Source of the DNA: Hyphomicrobiales bacterium
Lineage (GTDB): Bacteria; Pseudomonadota; Alphaproteobacteria; Rhizobiales; S144-23
Assembly: GCA_015494375.1 (NCBI GenBank)
Contig: WGBL01000397.1
Coordinates: forward strand, 1 to 6,673
Length of the DNA stretch: 6,673 nt
Direction: 5' to 3'
Of the stretch, positions 1 through 6,673 are shown one piece after another. Numbering within the stretch: the stretch's first letter is position 1; each line of letters starts with the position of its first letter. The position numbers were made by a program, and so were the translations under genes. The notes beneath the pieces are model-generated. The model saw only the letters and a list, made by a program, of their open reading frames with translations, was not told where the DNA came from and ran no database searches.

Positions 1-47
1 GCAAGGACGAGCTGTACGATTTCTCCGACGAGGACGACGAGGCCTAA
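1..47 (+). CDS. tig: Trigger factor (peptidyl-prolyl isomerase / chaperone), C-terminal end only
   Basis: Only the last 14 complete codons lie in the window (reading from base 3). They encode KDELYDFSDEDDEA and end in TAA at 45-47, followed directly by an in-frame TAG at 48-50, so the stop is doubled. Trigger factor is a ribosome-bound chaperone that shields nascent chains at the exit tunnel. Its alphaproteobacterial members commonly end in a short acidic tail like this one. The call rests on that acidic tail and on position, because tig lies immediately upstream of clpP in most Proteobacteria. No catalytic or ribosome-binding region is visible, so another protein with an acidic tail cannot be excluded from this fragment alone. 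Confidence 0.75.
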   Translation, partial: KDELYDFSDEDDEA

Positions 48-85
48 TAGGACGCAAGAGGGAACCGGATGAGATCGATTGACGA

Positions 86-101
86 ATCGACACATCGACA
101 C
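86..101. repeat. 8-bp direct tandem duplication
   Basis: ATCGACAC occurs twice head to tail (86-93 and 94-101) in the tig-clpP spacer. It is short enough to be chance on its own. It is recorded because every other spacer in the window also carries tandem duplications. Confidence 0.5.
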
Positions 102-150
102 AAGGACATTGGCGACAGCAAAAGGGACGCTCAGCAAGCGAGCCGCCCGA

Positions 151-184
151 ACAGAACGGCAGGGTTAAGCGCCCGCCGTTTTGT
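151..184 (+). terminator. Hairpin between tig and clpP, possible intrinsic terminator or attenuator
   Basis: ACAGAACGGC (151-160) pairs with GCCGTTTTGT (175-184), giving ten pairs including one G-U. Inside it, GGG (162-164) pairs with CCC (172-174) across a single bulged A at 161, leaving a 7-base loop. The GC-rich upper stem followed by TTTT (179-182) has the shape of a Rho-independent terminator, although the T tract is short and partly inside the stem. It lies about 100 bases after the tig stop and 53 bases before the clpP start. It could end tig transcription, attenuate read-through into clpP, or stabilise the tig 3' end. No clear promoter was found between it and clpP. Confidence 0.5.
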
Positions 185-193
185 CCGAGATTG

Positions 194-214
194 CGCATAG
201 CCAACGCATAGCCA
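194..214. repeat. 10-bp direct repeat, period 11, just upstream of clpP
   Basis: CGCATAGCCA occurs at 194-203 and again at 205-214 with one base between. It sits 24 bases before the clpP start codon, so a change in copy number would alter the clpP translation-initiation region. Confidence 0.6.
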
Positions 215-237
215 GCAAGTAAGGTAGCCGAACAGAC

Positions 238-894
238 ATGCAAGACCCCCAAGACATCTACATGAACACCCTCGTGCCCATGGTGGTCGAGCAGACCAAT
301 CGTGGCGAGCGTGCCTATGACATCTATTCCCGGCTCCTGAAGGAGCGCATTATTTTCGTCACCGGCGTGGTTGAGGATCACATGGCGACGCTGGTGACCG
401 CCCAACTTCTCTTTCTCGAAGCCGAGAACCCAAAAAAAGAGATCTCCATGTACATCAACTCGCCGGGCGGCGTTGTGACCTCGGGCCTGGCGATTTACGA
501 CACCATGCGCTTCATCCGCCCACCCGTCTCGACGCTCTGCATCGGCCAGGCGGCATCGATGGGCTCGCTGTTGCTGGCGGCGGGCGAGAAGGGCCTTCGT
601 TATGCGCTGCCACATTCACGCATCATGGTGCATCAGCCCTCGGGCGGCTTTCAGGGCCAAGCGAGCGACATCGAGCGCCACGCCGAGGACATCCTGAAGA
701 TGAAACGCCGCCTCAATGAGCTTTATGCCGAGCATACCGGCCAGAGCTATGAGGTGATCGAGCGCACACTCGACCGCGATCACTTCATGAACGCCGAGGA
801 GGCCCGCGAGTTCGGCCTGATCGATGCCGTGCTCGACAAGCGCAGCGAAGCGGCGAGCGAGGAGGCCGATGCCGATCCCGGAGTCGTCGACTGA
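238..894 (+). CDS. clpP: ATP-dependent Clp protease proteolytic subunit ClpP
   Basis: ClpP is the serine peptidase of the ClpXP and ClpAP complexes. It forms a double heptameric barrel that degrades cytosolic proteins unfolded by a AAA+ partner. The 218-residue product fits the family (207 in E. coli). The catalytic triad is complete: Ser107 in GQAASMGS, His132 in MVHQPSGG and Asp181 in DRDHFMNAEEA, with the same 25 and 49 residue spacings as in the E. coli enzyme. INSPGG (73-78) lies in the substrate-binding strand region. The ATG at 238 gives the usual alphaproteobacterial N-terminus. By analogy with E. coli, a short propeptide before TLVPMVVEQ (residue 11 onward) may be removed. AAGG at 221-224 is a rather distant ribosome site, 13 bases upstream. 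clpX follows after an unusually long gap of 603 bases. The acidic C-terminal tail (202-218) is typically variable. Confidence 0.97.
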   Translation: MQDPQDIYMNTLVPMVVEQTNRGERAYDIYSRLLKERIIFVTGVVEDHMATLVTAQLLFLEAENPKKEISMYINSPGGVVTSGLAIYDTMRFIRPPVSTLCIGQAASMGSLLLAAGEKGLRYALPHSRIMVHQPSGGFQGQASDIERHAEDILKMKRRLNELYAEHTGQSYEVIERTLDRDHFMNAEEAREFGLIDAVLDKRSEAASEEADADPGVVD

Positions 895-1057
895 TTTGGC
901 ATAGAGTGAGCGGTGATGGCTGGTGTGACCGGCTTGGCACCTTGTTCCAGCCGCACTGCACTCGCTCAACAGTCGCTGCCGGCCACCTGCGCGCTGCTCG
1001 GCCATGCCCCGAGCACGCACCGCAACCTCTGGCTCGCGCGACGTTCGCCAAAGGGCG

Positions 1058-1092
1058 AGCGGCAAAAGGCGGCATAGCGGCAAAAGGCGGCA
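1058..1092. repeat. 17-bp perfect direct repeat, period 18
   Basis: AGCGGCAAAAGGCGGCA occurs at 1058-1074 and 1076-1092 with a single T between. A perfect 17-base match one base apart is very unlikely by chance, so it is a recent tandem duplication. It lies in the clpP-clpX spacer. Confidence 0.85.
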
Positions 1093-1272
1093 GAATGCGC
1101 CCTTGCGCGCTTGTGATGCGCGGCCCCCTGGCCCTCCGACAAAGGTTAACATATATGAGCGGTTATGATCGATTGCGGGTTGTGGCGCGCGGCCGCAAAA
1201 CCGTCGGAATTGGCCAGCAGGCTGGGCCTTGAGGCAAGCCGAACGGCTGGGTTGGGCAAGCCCGACGCACCG

Positions 1273-1317
1273 CAGGCGGCCTCACCCCAGGCGGCCTTAC
1301 CTCAGGTGGCCTCTGGT
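1273..1317. repeat. Three-unit 15-bp tandem repeat
   Basis: Three contiguous 15-base units start at 1273, 1288 and 1303. Units one and two share CAGGCGGCCT, and the third begins CAGGTGGCCT. The last five bases of each unit diverge. The period of five codons would give a PQAA-like pentapeptide in one frame. No other sign of coding is seen, so a non-coding minisatellite is the simpler reading. Confidence 0.75.
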
Positions 1318-1385
1318 GCGCGGCCAGGTTGTCCACGCCAGTGTGGCAATTCGGTCGCGGGCCGCATCTGCCGAGAGGCAACTCG

Positions 1386-1400
1386 TTAATCGAATCTTGA
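1386..1400. promoter_or_regulatory. CtrA-box-like motif upstream of clpX (weak)
   Basis: TTAA (1386-1389), seven bases, then TTGA (1397-1400) matches the alphaproteobacterial CtrA box TTAA-N7-TTAA at seven of eight positions, about 100 bases before clpX. The second half overlaps CTTGAT (1396-1401), which could instead be a heat-shock or sigma-70 -35 element. The possible partner CATGT at 1416-1420 is poor. One 7/8 match in a spacer of this size may be chance. Confidence 0.2.
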
Positions 1401-1453
1401 TCCCTCGAGGCATAGCATGTTGTGATTGGCCGCAACTGTCTTCGAGGTATCGC

Positions 1454-1501
1454 ATGTGGGGCGGCGGCAATAAAAAACAGACAGCGGCGATGGTGGAATG
1501 A
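1454..1501 (+). CDS. Possible 15-codon leader ORF overlapping the clpX start
   Basis: An ATG at 1454 opens a frame encoding MWGGGNKKQTAAMVE and stops at TGA 1499-1501, overlapping the clpX ATG (1498-1500) in an ATGA arrangement. GAGG at 1444-1447 lies six bases before this ATG, a good ribosome-site distance. In contrast, the purine-rich GGTGGA at 1492-1497 directly abuts the clpX ATG and is too close to act as a normal Shine-Dalgarno site. The pattern would fit translational coupling of clpX to a short leader. The peptide has no recognisable function, and so short an ORF can arise by chance. This is inference from layout only. Confidence 0.22.
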   Translation: MWGGGNKKQTAAMVE

Positions 1502-2745
1502 GCGAAAAAAACACTCTTTACTGTTCTTTCTGCGGCAAGAGCCAACATGAGGTGCGCAAGCTGATTGCGGGCCCGACAGTGTTCATTTGCGATGAATGCG
1601 TCGAGCTTTGCATGGACATCATCCGCGAAGAGAACAAGAGCTCGCTCGTGAAATCGAGCGACGGCGTACCCACACCCGAGGAAATCTGCAAGGTTCTCGA
1701 CGACTACGTCATTGGACAATCGCACGCCAAGCGGGTGCTGTCCGTTGCCGTGCACAACCACTACAAGCGGCTCAATCACGCCAGCAAGAACAACGATGTC
1801 GAGCTTGCGAAGTCCAACATCCTGCTGATCGGGCCCACGGGCTGCGGCAAGACGCTACTGGCCCAGACGTTGGCGCGCATCCTCGATGTGCCCTTCACCA
1901 TGGCCGATGCCACCACCCTCACCGAGGCGGGCTATGTCGGCGAGGATGTCGAGAACATCATCTTGAAGCTCTTGCAGGCGGCCGACTACAACGTCGAGCG
2001 GGCCCAACGGGGCATCGTCTATATCGACGAGGTCGACAAGATCAGCCGCAAGTCCGACAACCCCTCGATCACCCGCGATGTCTCGGGCGAGGGCGTCCAG
2101 CAGGCGCTCCTCAAGATCATGGAAGGCACCATCGCCAGTGTGCCGCCCCAGGGCGGGCGCAAGCACCCCCAGCAGGAGTTTCTGCAAGTCGACACCACCA
2201 ACATCCTCTTTATCTGCGGGGGCGCCTTCGCCGGCCTCGAGAAGATCATCGCCCAGCGGGGCCGCTCCACATCAATCGGTTTCGGCGCCAAGGTGGAGGC
2301 CCAGGACGAGCGGCGCACCGGCGAGATCCTCAAGGAGGTGGAGCCCGAGGATCTCCTCAAGTTCGGCCTCATCCCCGAGTTCATCGGTCGGGTCCCGGTG
2401 CTGGCCACCCTCGAAGACCTCGATGAGGACTCGCTCGTCAAGATCCTGGTCGAGCCCAAGAATGCGCTCGTCAAGCAATACCAGCGCCTCTTCGAGATGG
2501 AGGACGTCGAGCTCTCGTTCTCCGATGAGGCGCTCCGGGGCATCGCCCGCAAGGCGATCCAGCGCAAGACGGGCGCCCGCGGCCTGCGCTCGATCATGGA
2601 ATCGATTCTGCTTGATACCATGTTCGAGCTGCCGAGCCTTGAGCGGGTCGAGAAGGTGGTGATCACCCCCGAGACCATCGAGGGTGCCGCGCGACCGCTC
2701 AAGATCATCTCGGATCGCGGCGAGAAGGTCGAGTCGAGTGCGTGA
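1498..2745 (+). CDS. clpX: ATP-dependent Clp protease ATP-binding subunit ClpX
   Basis: ClpX is a hexameric AAA+ unfoldase in the cytosol. It recognises degrons such as ssrA tags, unfolds the protein and threads it into ClpP. The 415-residue product is close to the 424 of E. coli. The N-terminal zinc-binding domain has its four cysteines at 9, 12, 31 and 34. The AAA+ core shows Walker A GPTGCGKT (112-119), the GYVG pore loop (145-148), Walker B with Asp177-Glu178 in VYIDEVD, the RKH pore loop (221-223), the ClpP-docking IGF loop (260-262), the arginine finger Arg298 in EFIGRVP and sensor-2 Arg361 in GARGLRS. In-frame TAA at 1471-1473 and no earlier start codon fix the ATG at 1498. Its ribosome site is poor, with GGTGGA abutting the start. 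The IGF loop supports pairing with the adjacent ClpP. Confidence 0.98.
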   Translation: MSEKNTLYCSFCGKSQHEVRKLIAGPTVFICDECVELCMDIIREENKSSLVKSSDGVPTPEEICKVLDDYVIGQSHAKRVLSVAVHNHYKRLNHASKNNDVELAKSNILLIGPTGCGKTLLAQTLARILDVPFTMADATTLTEAGYVGEDVENIILKLLQAADYNVERAQRGIVYIDEVDKISRKSDNPSITRDVSGEGVQQALLKIMEGTIASVPPQGGRKHPQQEFLQVDTTNILFICGGAFAGLEKIIAQRGRSTSIGFGAKVEAQDERRTGEILKEVEPEDLLKFGLIPEFIGRVPVLATLEDLDEDSLVKILVEPKNALVKQYQRLFEMEDVELSFSDEALRGIARKAIQRKTGARGLRSIMESILLDTMFELPSLERVEKVVITPETIEGAARPLKIISDRGEKVESSA

Positions 2746-2767
2746 TCGCGCGAGCTGCGCGGGGCGG

Positions 2768-2834
2768 CACGGCGCGTGAGGCGACACGGCGCGGGCGCGG
2801 CACGATGCGTCAGGCAACACGGCGCGTGAGGCGG
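2768..2834. repeat. Four-unit ~17-bp tandem array downstream of clpX
   Basis: Contiguous units start at 2768, 2785, 2801 and 2818, with lengths 17, 16, 17 and 17. The first and last share 16 identical bases, CACGGCGCGTGAGGCG. The inner two are diverged copies beginning CACGG and CACGA. It lies 22 bases after the clpX stop, so it may fall in the clpX 3' untranslated region. Confidence 0.85.
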
Positions 2835-2874
2835 CAAGACGTCTCTTGCTTCGTCACCTCGCCGGCCGCCGATA

Positions 2875-2894
2875 AGAAGTGCCGAGAAGTGGCG
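2875..2894. repeat. 10-bp tandem duplication, 9 of 10 identical
   Basis: AGAAGTGCCG (2875-2884) is followed directly by AGAAGTGGCG (2885-2894). It is a minor slippage-type duplication in the clpX-lon spacer. Confidence 0.55.
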
Positions 2895-2969
2895 ACAAGA
2901 CGCGTGCCGAATGGGCGTCGCAAGGTGCCACAATCGAGGCCACGATGGCGGGGCGCGCAGTCGAGCGGT

Positions 2970-2987
2970 CGGATGATGCCGGATGAT
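2970..2987. repeat. 8-bp direct repeat, period 10
   Basis: CGGATGAT occurs at 2970-2977 and 2980-2987, separated by GC. It is short, but of the same kind as the other spacer duplications. Confidence 0.5.
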
Positions 2988-3033
2988 CAAGTGAGCGTCG
3001 GTGATCTCGTCGCTGCTACCAATGCCCGCAGCC

Positions 3034-3064
3034 CTTGATTGGTGCTGTCAAAGTCTTATTTGCA
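3034..3064 (+). promoter_or_regulatory. Candidate heat-shock (RpoH/sigma-32) promoter for lon
   Basis: CTTGAT at 3034-3039, preceded by CC, resembles the alphaproteobacterial RpoH -35 element (CTTGA core). Seventeen bases after CTTG comes CTTATTT at 3055-3061. This fits the RpoH -10 pattern, recalled as CYTATNT followed by two bases and G; only that final G is not met (A at 3064). The short block stands out as AT-rich in GC-rich surroundings. A sigma-70 reading (TTGATT with TATTTG at 16-base spacing) is weaker. lon is a classic heat-shock gene, which supports the call. If correct, the lon transcript has a leader of roughly 320 bases. Confidence 0.55.
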
Positions 3065-3270
3065 GTGTAGGTTGGGCCCGAGCGCAGTGTGAGTTCTGGC
3101 TGGATCGCAGCTAGCGGCCTCAGCCCGGCATCGGCCGCGCAAGTGTGGCGCTTTGCGTGAGGGCACAGTGGCCAGCGGCCATTGTTGCGCCGCACGACGT
3201 CGCAACAGCGTGCAAAGCAGGGCTGCTCAAAGGGGTGCTGCCCAAGACCGCATGAGCCGAAGCCCGGTCC

Positions 3271-3390
3271 AAAGCCGCGCAAAAAGACCAGCGCGGCAAA
3301 ACAAACCAAGCACGAGACCCAAGCCACTCCAAGACCAGCCAGCCGATACGAGAACAAGCTACAGACCAGAATAACGGGAAGAGCCAGCAG
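3271..3390 (+). other. T-depleted A/C/G tract forming the end of the lon leader
   Basis: Only four of these 120 bases are T (3328, 3347, 3360, 3372). The RNA would be nearly uracil-free, rich in A and C, and so probably little structured. AGACCAG recurs at 3285-3291, 3333-3339 and 3363-3369. GGGAAG at 3376-3381 is the likely lon ribosome site, nine bases before the ATG. An unstructured leader would keep that site open. A C-rich, U-poor stretch could also serve as a Rho-loading or RNA-chaperone binding region. The base composition is seen directly; the roles are inference. Confidence 0.5.
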
Positions 3391-5823
<2,433 letters not shown>

Positions 5824-5850
5824 GCTCTGGGGGCAGACTGAAACCTCGCC

Positions 5851-5914
5851 GCGCACGGACCTGGCGCGACACGAACCTGGCGCTACACGCACCTGGCGGC
5901 ACACGAGCCTGCTC
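5851..5914. repeat. Four-unit 16-bp tandem array downstream of lon
   Basis: Units start at 5851, 5867, 5883 and 5899, each exactly 16 bases. Units one to three share the core ACCTGGCG after a variable base, and units two to four carry ACACG at the same place. A fifth, decayed unit (GCACACGGG at 5915) may extend the array to about 5930. It starts 27 bases after the lon stop codon. Confidence 0.85.
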
Positions 5915-5926
5915 GCACACGGGAGA

Positions 5927-5982
5927 GGCCGCGTGCGATGCGGCCGGTGGTGGAGTCATGAGCCCTTGGCCGCACGCCGGCC
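5927..5982 (+). other. GC-rich inverted repeats downstream of lon
   Basis: GGCCGCGTGCG (5927-5937) pairs with CGCACGC plus GGCC (5971-5977 and 5979-5982) over eleven pairs with one bulged C. A competing perfect stem pairs GCGGCC (5940-5945) with GGCCGC (5968-5973). The two cannot form together. No T tract follows, so this is not a canonical intrinsic terminator. It may protect the lon 3' end or aid Rho-dependent termination. Confidence 0.35.
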
Positions 5983-6078
5983 TGGCGTCCGCTCTGCGCA
6001 ACCGGAAGTTGTGCCAACGGTTGCCTTTGGCCCCACCAATAGCCCTTTGAATTCCTGTTTTCGCGGCGATTTTTGTAG

Positions 6079-6106
6079 TTGACGGGACCACTCGGCCGCG
6101 AATAAA
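6079..6106 (+). promoter_or_regulatory. Candidate sigma-70-type promoter for hup
   Basis: TTGACG at 6079-6084 matches the -35 consensus at five of six positions. AATAAA at 6101-6106 matches TATAAT at four of six, with a 16-base spacer. The pair follows an AT-rich stretch (ATTTTTGTAG, 6070-6078 region) that could add upstream-element strength. Transcription would start near 6113, giving a leader of about 220 bases before hup. It implies that hup can be expressed apart from lon. Confidence 0.5.
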
Positions 6107-6196
6107 TGGGCGCGGCTGGCATGGGTTGAGGCCATGTTCCGGCAGCGGGGCCGCCACCGAGAAGCGACAAAGCAAACCACCAGCCCCGGATCGATC

Positions 6197-6213
6197 GGGA
6201 GGTGGGCCCTCCC
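6197..6213 (+). other. GC-rich hairpin in the hup leader
   Basis: GGGAGG (6197-6202) pairs perfectly with CCTCCC (6208-6213) around a five-base loop, followed by TTCTC. The trailing T content is too weak for a confident terminator. It lies within the predicted hup leader, 120 bases before the start codon, where it could pause or attenuate transcription or stabilise the RNA. Confidence 0.35.
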
Positions 6214-6333
6214 TTCTCAGAGTTCACCAGTGTCGCATTCACTGAGGCAGAACGCTTCTCCTGTGCCCCCGGCGCTCAGCAGCCGGTAGTCATTCGATCA
6301 CCGACGATCACCGATAAGGAAAGGACGAGGCCG

Positions 6334-6606
6334 ATGAACAAGAAAGAACTGGTCGCTGCGGTCGCCGATGGGGCCGAGCTGACACGCGAGGCCGCAGGGG
6401 CGGCTGTCGATGCGCTTTTCGATGCCATCACCAGCGCCCTCAAGAAGGGTGATGAGGTTCGGGTTCCTGGTTTTGGCACCTTCAAGGTGGCGCGCCGGGC
6501 GGCTCGCGACGGCATCAACCCGGCAACCGGCCAGAAAATCCGCATCAAGGCATCGAATGTGCCCAAGTTCCAGGCGGGCCGTGCCCTCAAGGACGCCGTC
6601 AACTGA
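6334..6606 (+). CDS. hup: DNA-binding protein HU (HU-beta-like)
   Basis: HU is a small, abundant nucleoid protein that binds and bends DNA as a dimer with little sequence specificity. The 90 residues match HU length exactly. The N-terminal helices start MNKKELVAAVADGAELTREAA. The saddle carries the signature VPGFGTFKVARRAAR (44-58), the DNA-binding arm INPATG includes the intercalating Pro63, and the end KFQAGRALKDAVN is typical. Position 61, Arg in E. coli HU-beta (GRNP), is Ile here. The ATG at 6334 is chosen over the in-frame upstream start at 6202. It gives the family N-terminus, and AAGGA at 6321-6325, repeated at 6316-6320, sits eight bases before it. The position after lon is the usual place for hupB. 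HU versus IHF: the sequence lacks IHF-specific features I would expect and reads as HU. Confidence 0.95.
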   Translation: MNKKELVAAVADGAELTREAAGAAVDALFDAITSALKKGDEVRVPGFGTFKVARRAARDGINPATGQKIRIKASNVPKFQAGRALKDAVN

Positions 6607-6634
6607 CAAGAGCGCATAACGCCCGGCGGCGATC

Positions 6635-6673
6635 AGAAGCCGGAAGCCAGAAACCAGAAACCAGAAATCAGAA
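6635..6673. repeat. 7-bp tandem array after hup, cut by the window edge
   Basis: Heptads of the form AGAAACC start at 6635, 6642, 6649, 6656, 6663 and 6670. The third and fourth are identical, and the others differ by one or two bases (AGAAGCC, GGAAGCC, AGAAATC). The last is incomplete because the window ends. At least 5.5 copies are present, and the tract contains a single T (6668). It begins 29 bases after the hup stop codon. Confidence 0.85.

Larger units (their letters stand above)
895..1497. other. clpP-clpX spacer, 603 bases, no convincing gene
   Basis: Open frames cross this region on both strands, but none gives a protein I recognise. Their compositions (Arg/Ala/Pro-rich, internal short repeats) look like GC-rich non-coding DNA. 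In Caulobacter a gene (cicA) lies between clpP and clpX. Nothing resembling a phosphatase of that kind is visible here. The spacer holds two tandem repeats (1058-1092 and 1273-1317), an AT-rich island around TTAACATATAT (1146-1156) that could supply a -10 element without a clear -35, a CtrA-box-like motif at 1386-1400 and a possible leader ORF abutting clpX. Just after clpP, GGCTGG (918-923) can pair with CCAGCC (947-952), but no T tract follows. The spacer could also be the remains of a decayed gene, which I cannot show. Confidence 0.6.
2746..3390. other. clpX-lon spacer, 645 bases, no convincing gene
   Basis: I find no protein I recognise here on either strand. Long minus-strand frames running into clpX or lon are shadows of those genes. 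The region begins with a small hairpin right after the clpX stop (CGCGC 2747-2751 with GCGCG 2757-2761, no T tract). It continues with a 17-bp tandem array and two 10-bp period duplications. Next come a heat-shock-type promoter near 3034-3061 and a roughly 320-base leader ending in a T-depleted tract before lon. Inside the leader TGTTGCG (3183-3189) pairs perfectly with CGCAACA (3201-3207) around an 11-base loop. Confidence 0.6.
5824..6333. other. lon-hup spacer, 510 bases, no convincing gene
   Basis: No protein I recognise lies here. The open frame running into hup from 6202 is only an in-frame upstream extension without family similarity. The first part holds a 16-bp tandem array and GC-rich inverted repeats, including GCAACCG (5998-6004) with CGGTTGC (6018-6024). 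None has a proper T tract, so the lon terminator is unclear. The second part holds the hup promoter candidate (6079-6106) and a leader of about 220 bases with one GC-rich hairpin. Confidence 0.6.

Noticed and set aside
1146..1156. AT-rich TTAACATATAT as a clpX promoter
   Set aside because: A -10 could be drawn here, but no -35 element is found at a usable spacing. A CtrA half-site reading is also too weak.
906..1232. 108-residue plus-strand frame in the clpP-clpX spacer starting at GTG
   Set aside because: It has no recognisable family, a weak start and an internal 17-bp duplication giving AAKGG twice. It was considered as a cicA counterpart, but no phosphatase motif is visible.
1165..1389. 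74-residue frame with a PQAAS-like pentapeptide repeat
   Set aside because: The peptide repeat is only the 15-bp DNA array read in frame. No ribosome site or family similarity is seen.
2019..2990. 323-residue minus-strand frame opposite clpX and its downstream spacer
   Set aside because: It overlaps the certain clpX gene. Its Ser/Arg-rich composition is typical of an antisense shadow.
5998..6024. Perfect 7-bp inverted repeat GCAACCG/CGGTTGC as the lon terminator
   Set aside because: The loop is 13 bases and no T tract follows, so it lacks the hallmarks of an intrinsic terminator.
6202..6333. Longer HU start at 6202 adding 44 residues
   Set aside because: The extension has no counterpart in HU proteins, and the ATG at 6334 has an ideal AAGGA site eight bases upstream.

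Overview
This window is a protein quality-control locus, almost certainly from an alphaproteobacterium. The gene order is tig (last codons only), clpP, clpX, lon, hup, all on the + strand. This order is widely conserved in Proteobacteria. The ClpP N-terminus (MQDPQDIYMNTLVPMVVEQT), the ClpX zinc-finger region and the GC-rich, GAG/CTC-heavy codon use all look alphaproteobacterial. I cannot place it to genus from the sequence alone.

Layout. 1-47: C-terminal tail of trigger factor, with tandem stops. 48-237: spacer with a strong hairpin, a terminator or attenuator candidate, ahead of clpP. 238-894: ClpP peptidase with a complete Ser-His-Asp triad. 895-1497: a 603-base gap with no convincing protein gene, but with short tandem repeats, a CtrA-box-like motif and a possible 15-codon leader ORF whose stop overlaps the clpX start. 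1498-2745: ClpX unfoldase with all expected motifs. 2746-3390: a 645-base gap holding a four-unit 17-bp tandem array, a good match to an alphaproteobacterial heat-shock (RpoH) promoter, and a 120-base leader nearly free of T. 3391-5823: full-length Lon protease. 5824-6333: a gap with a 16-bp tandem array, inverted repeats and a plausible sigma-70 promoter for hup. 6334-6606: HU-type nucleoid protein. 6607-6673: a 7-bp tandem array running off the window edge.

The genes work together. Trigger factor helps nascent chains fold. ClpX unfolds tagged or misfolded proteins and feeds them to ClpP. Lon is the second main ATP-dependent protease. HU shapes the nucleoid, and in E. coli its subunits are Lon substrates. 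All four complete genes keep every key residue I checked, so nothing suggests decay.

I see no undescribed multi-gene system here. The unusual part is the non-coding DNA. The gaps are long for this locus, and every one carries short direct tandem duplications with periods of 7 to 18 bp. I noticed no comparable arrays inside the genes. This suggests slippage-driven spacer growth or an intergenic minisatellite habit of this lineage. The leader features of clpX and lon are secondary leads.
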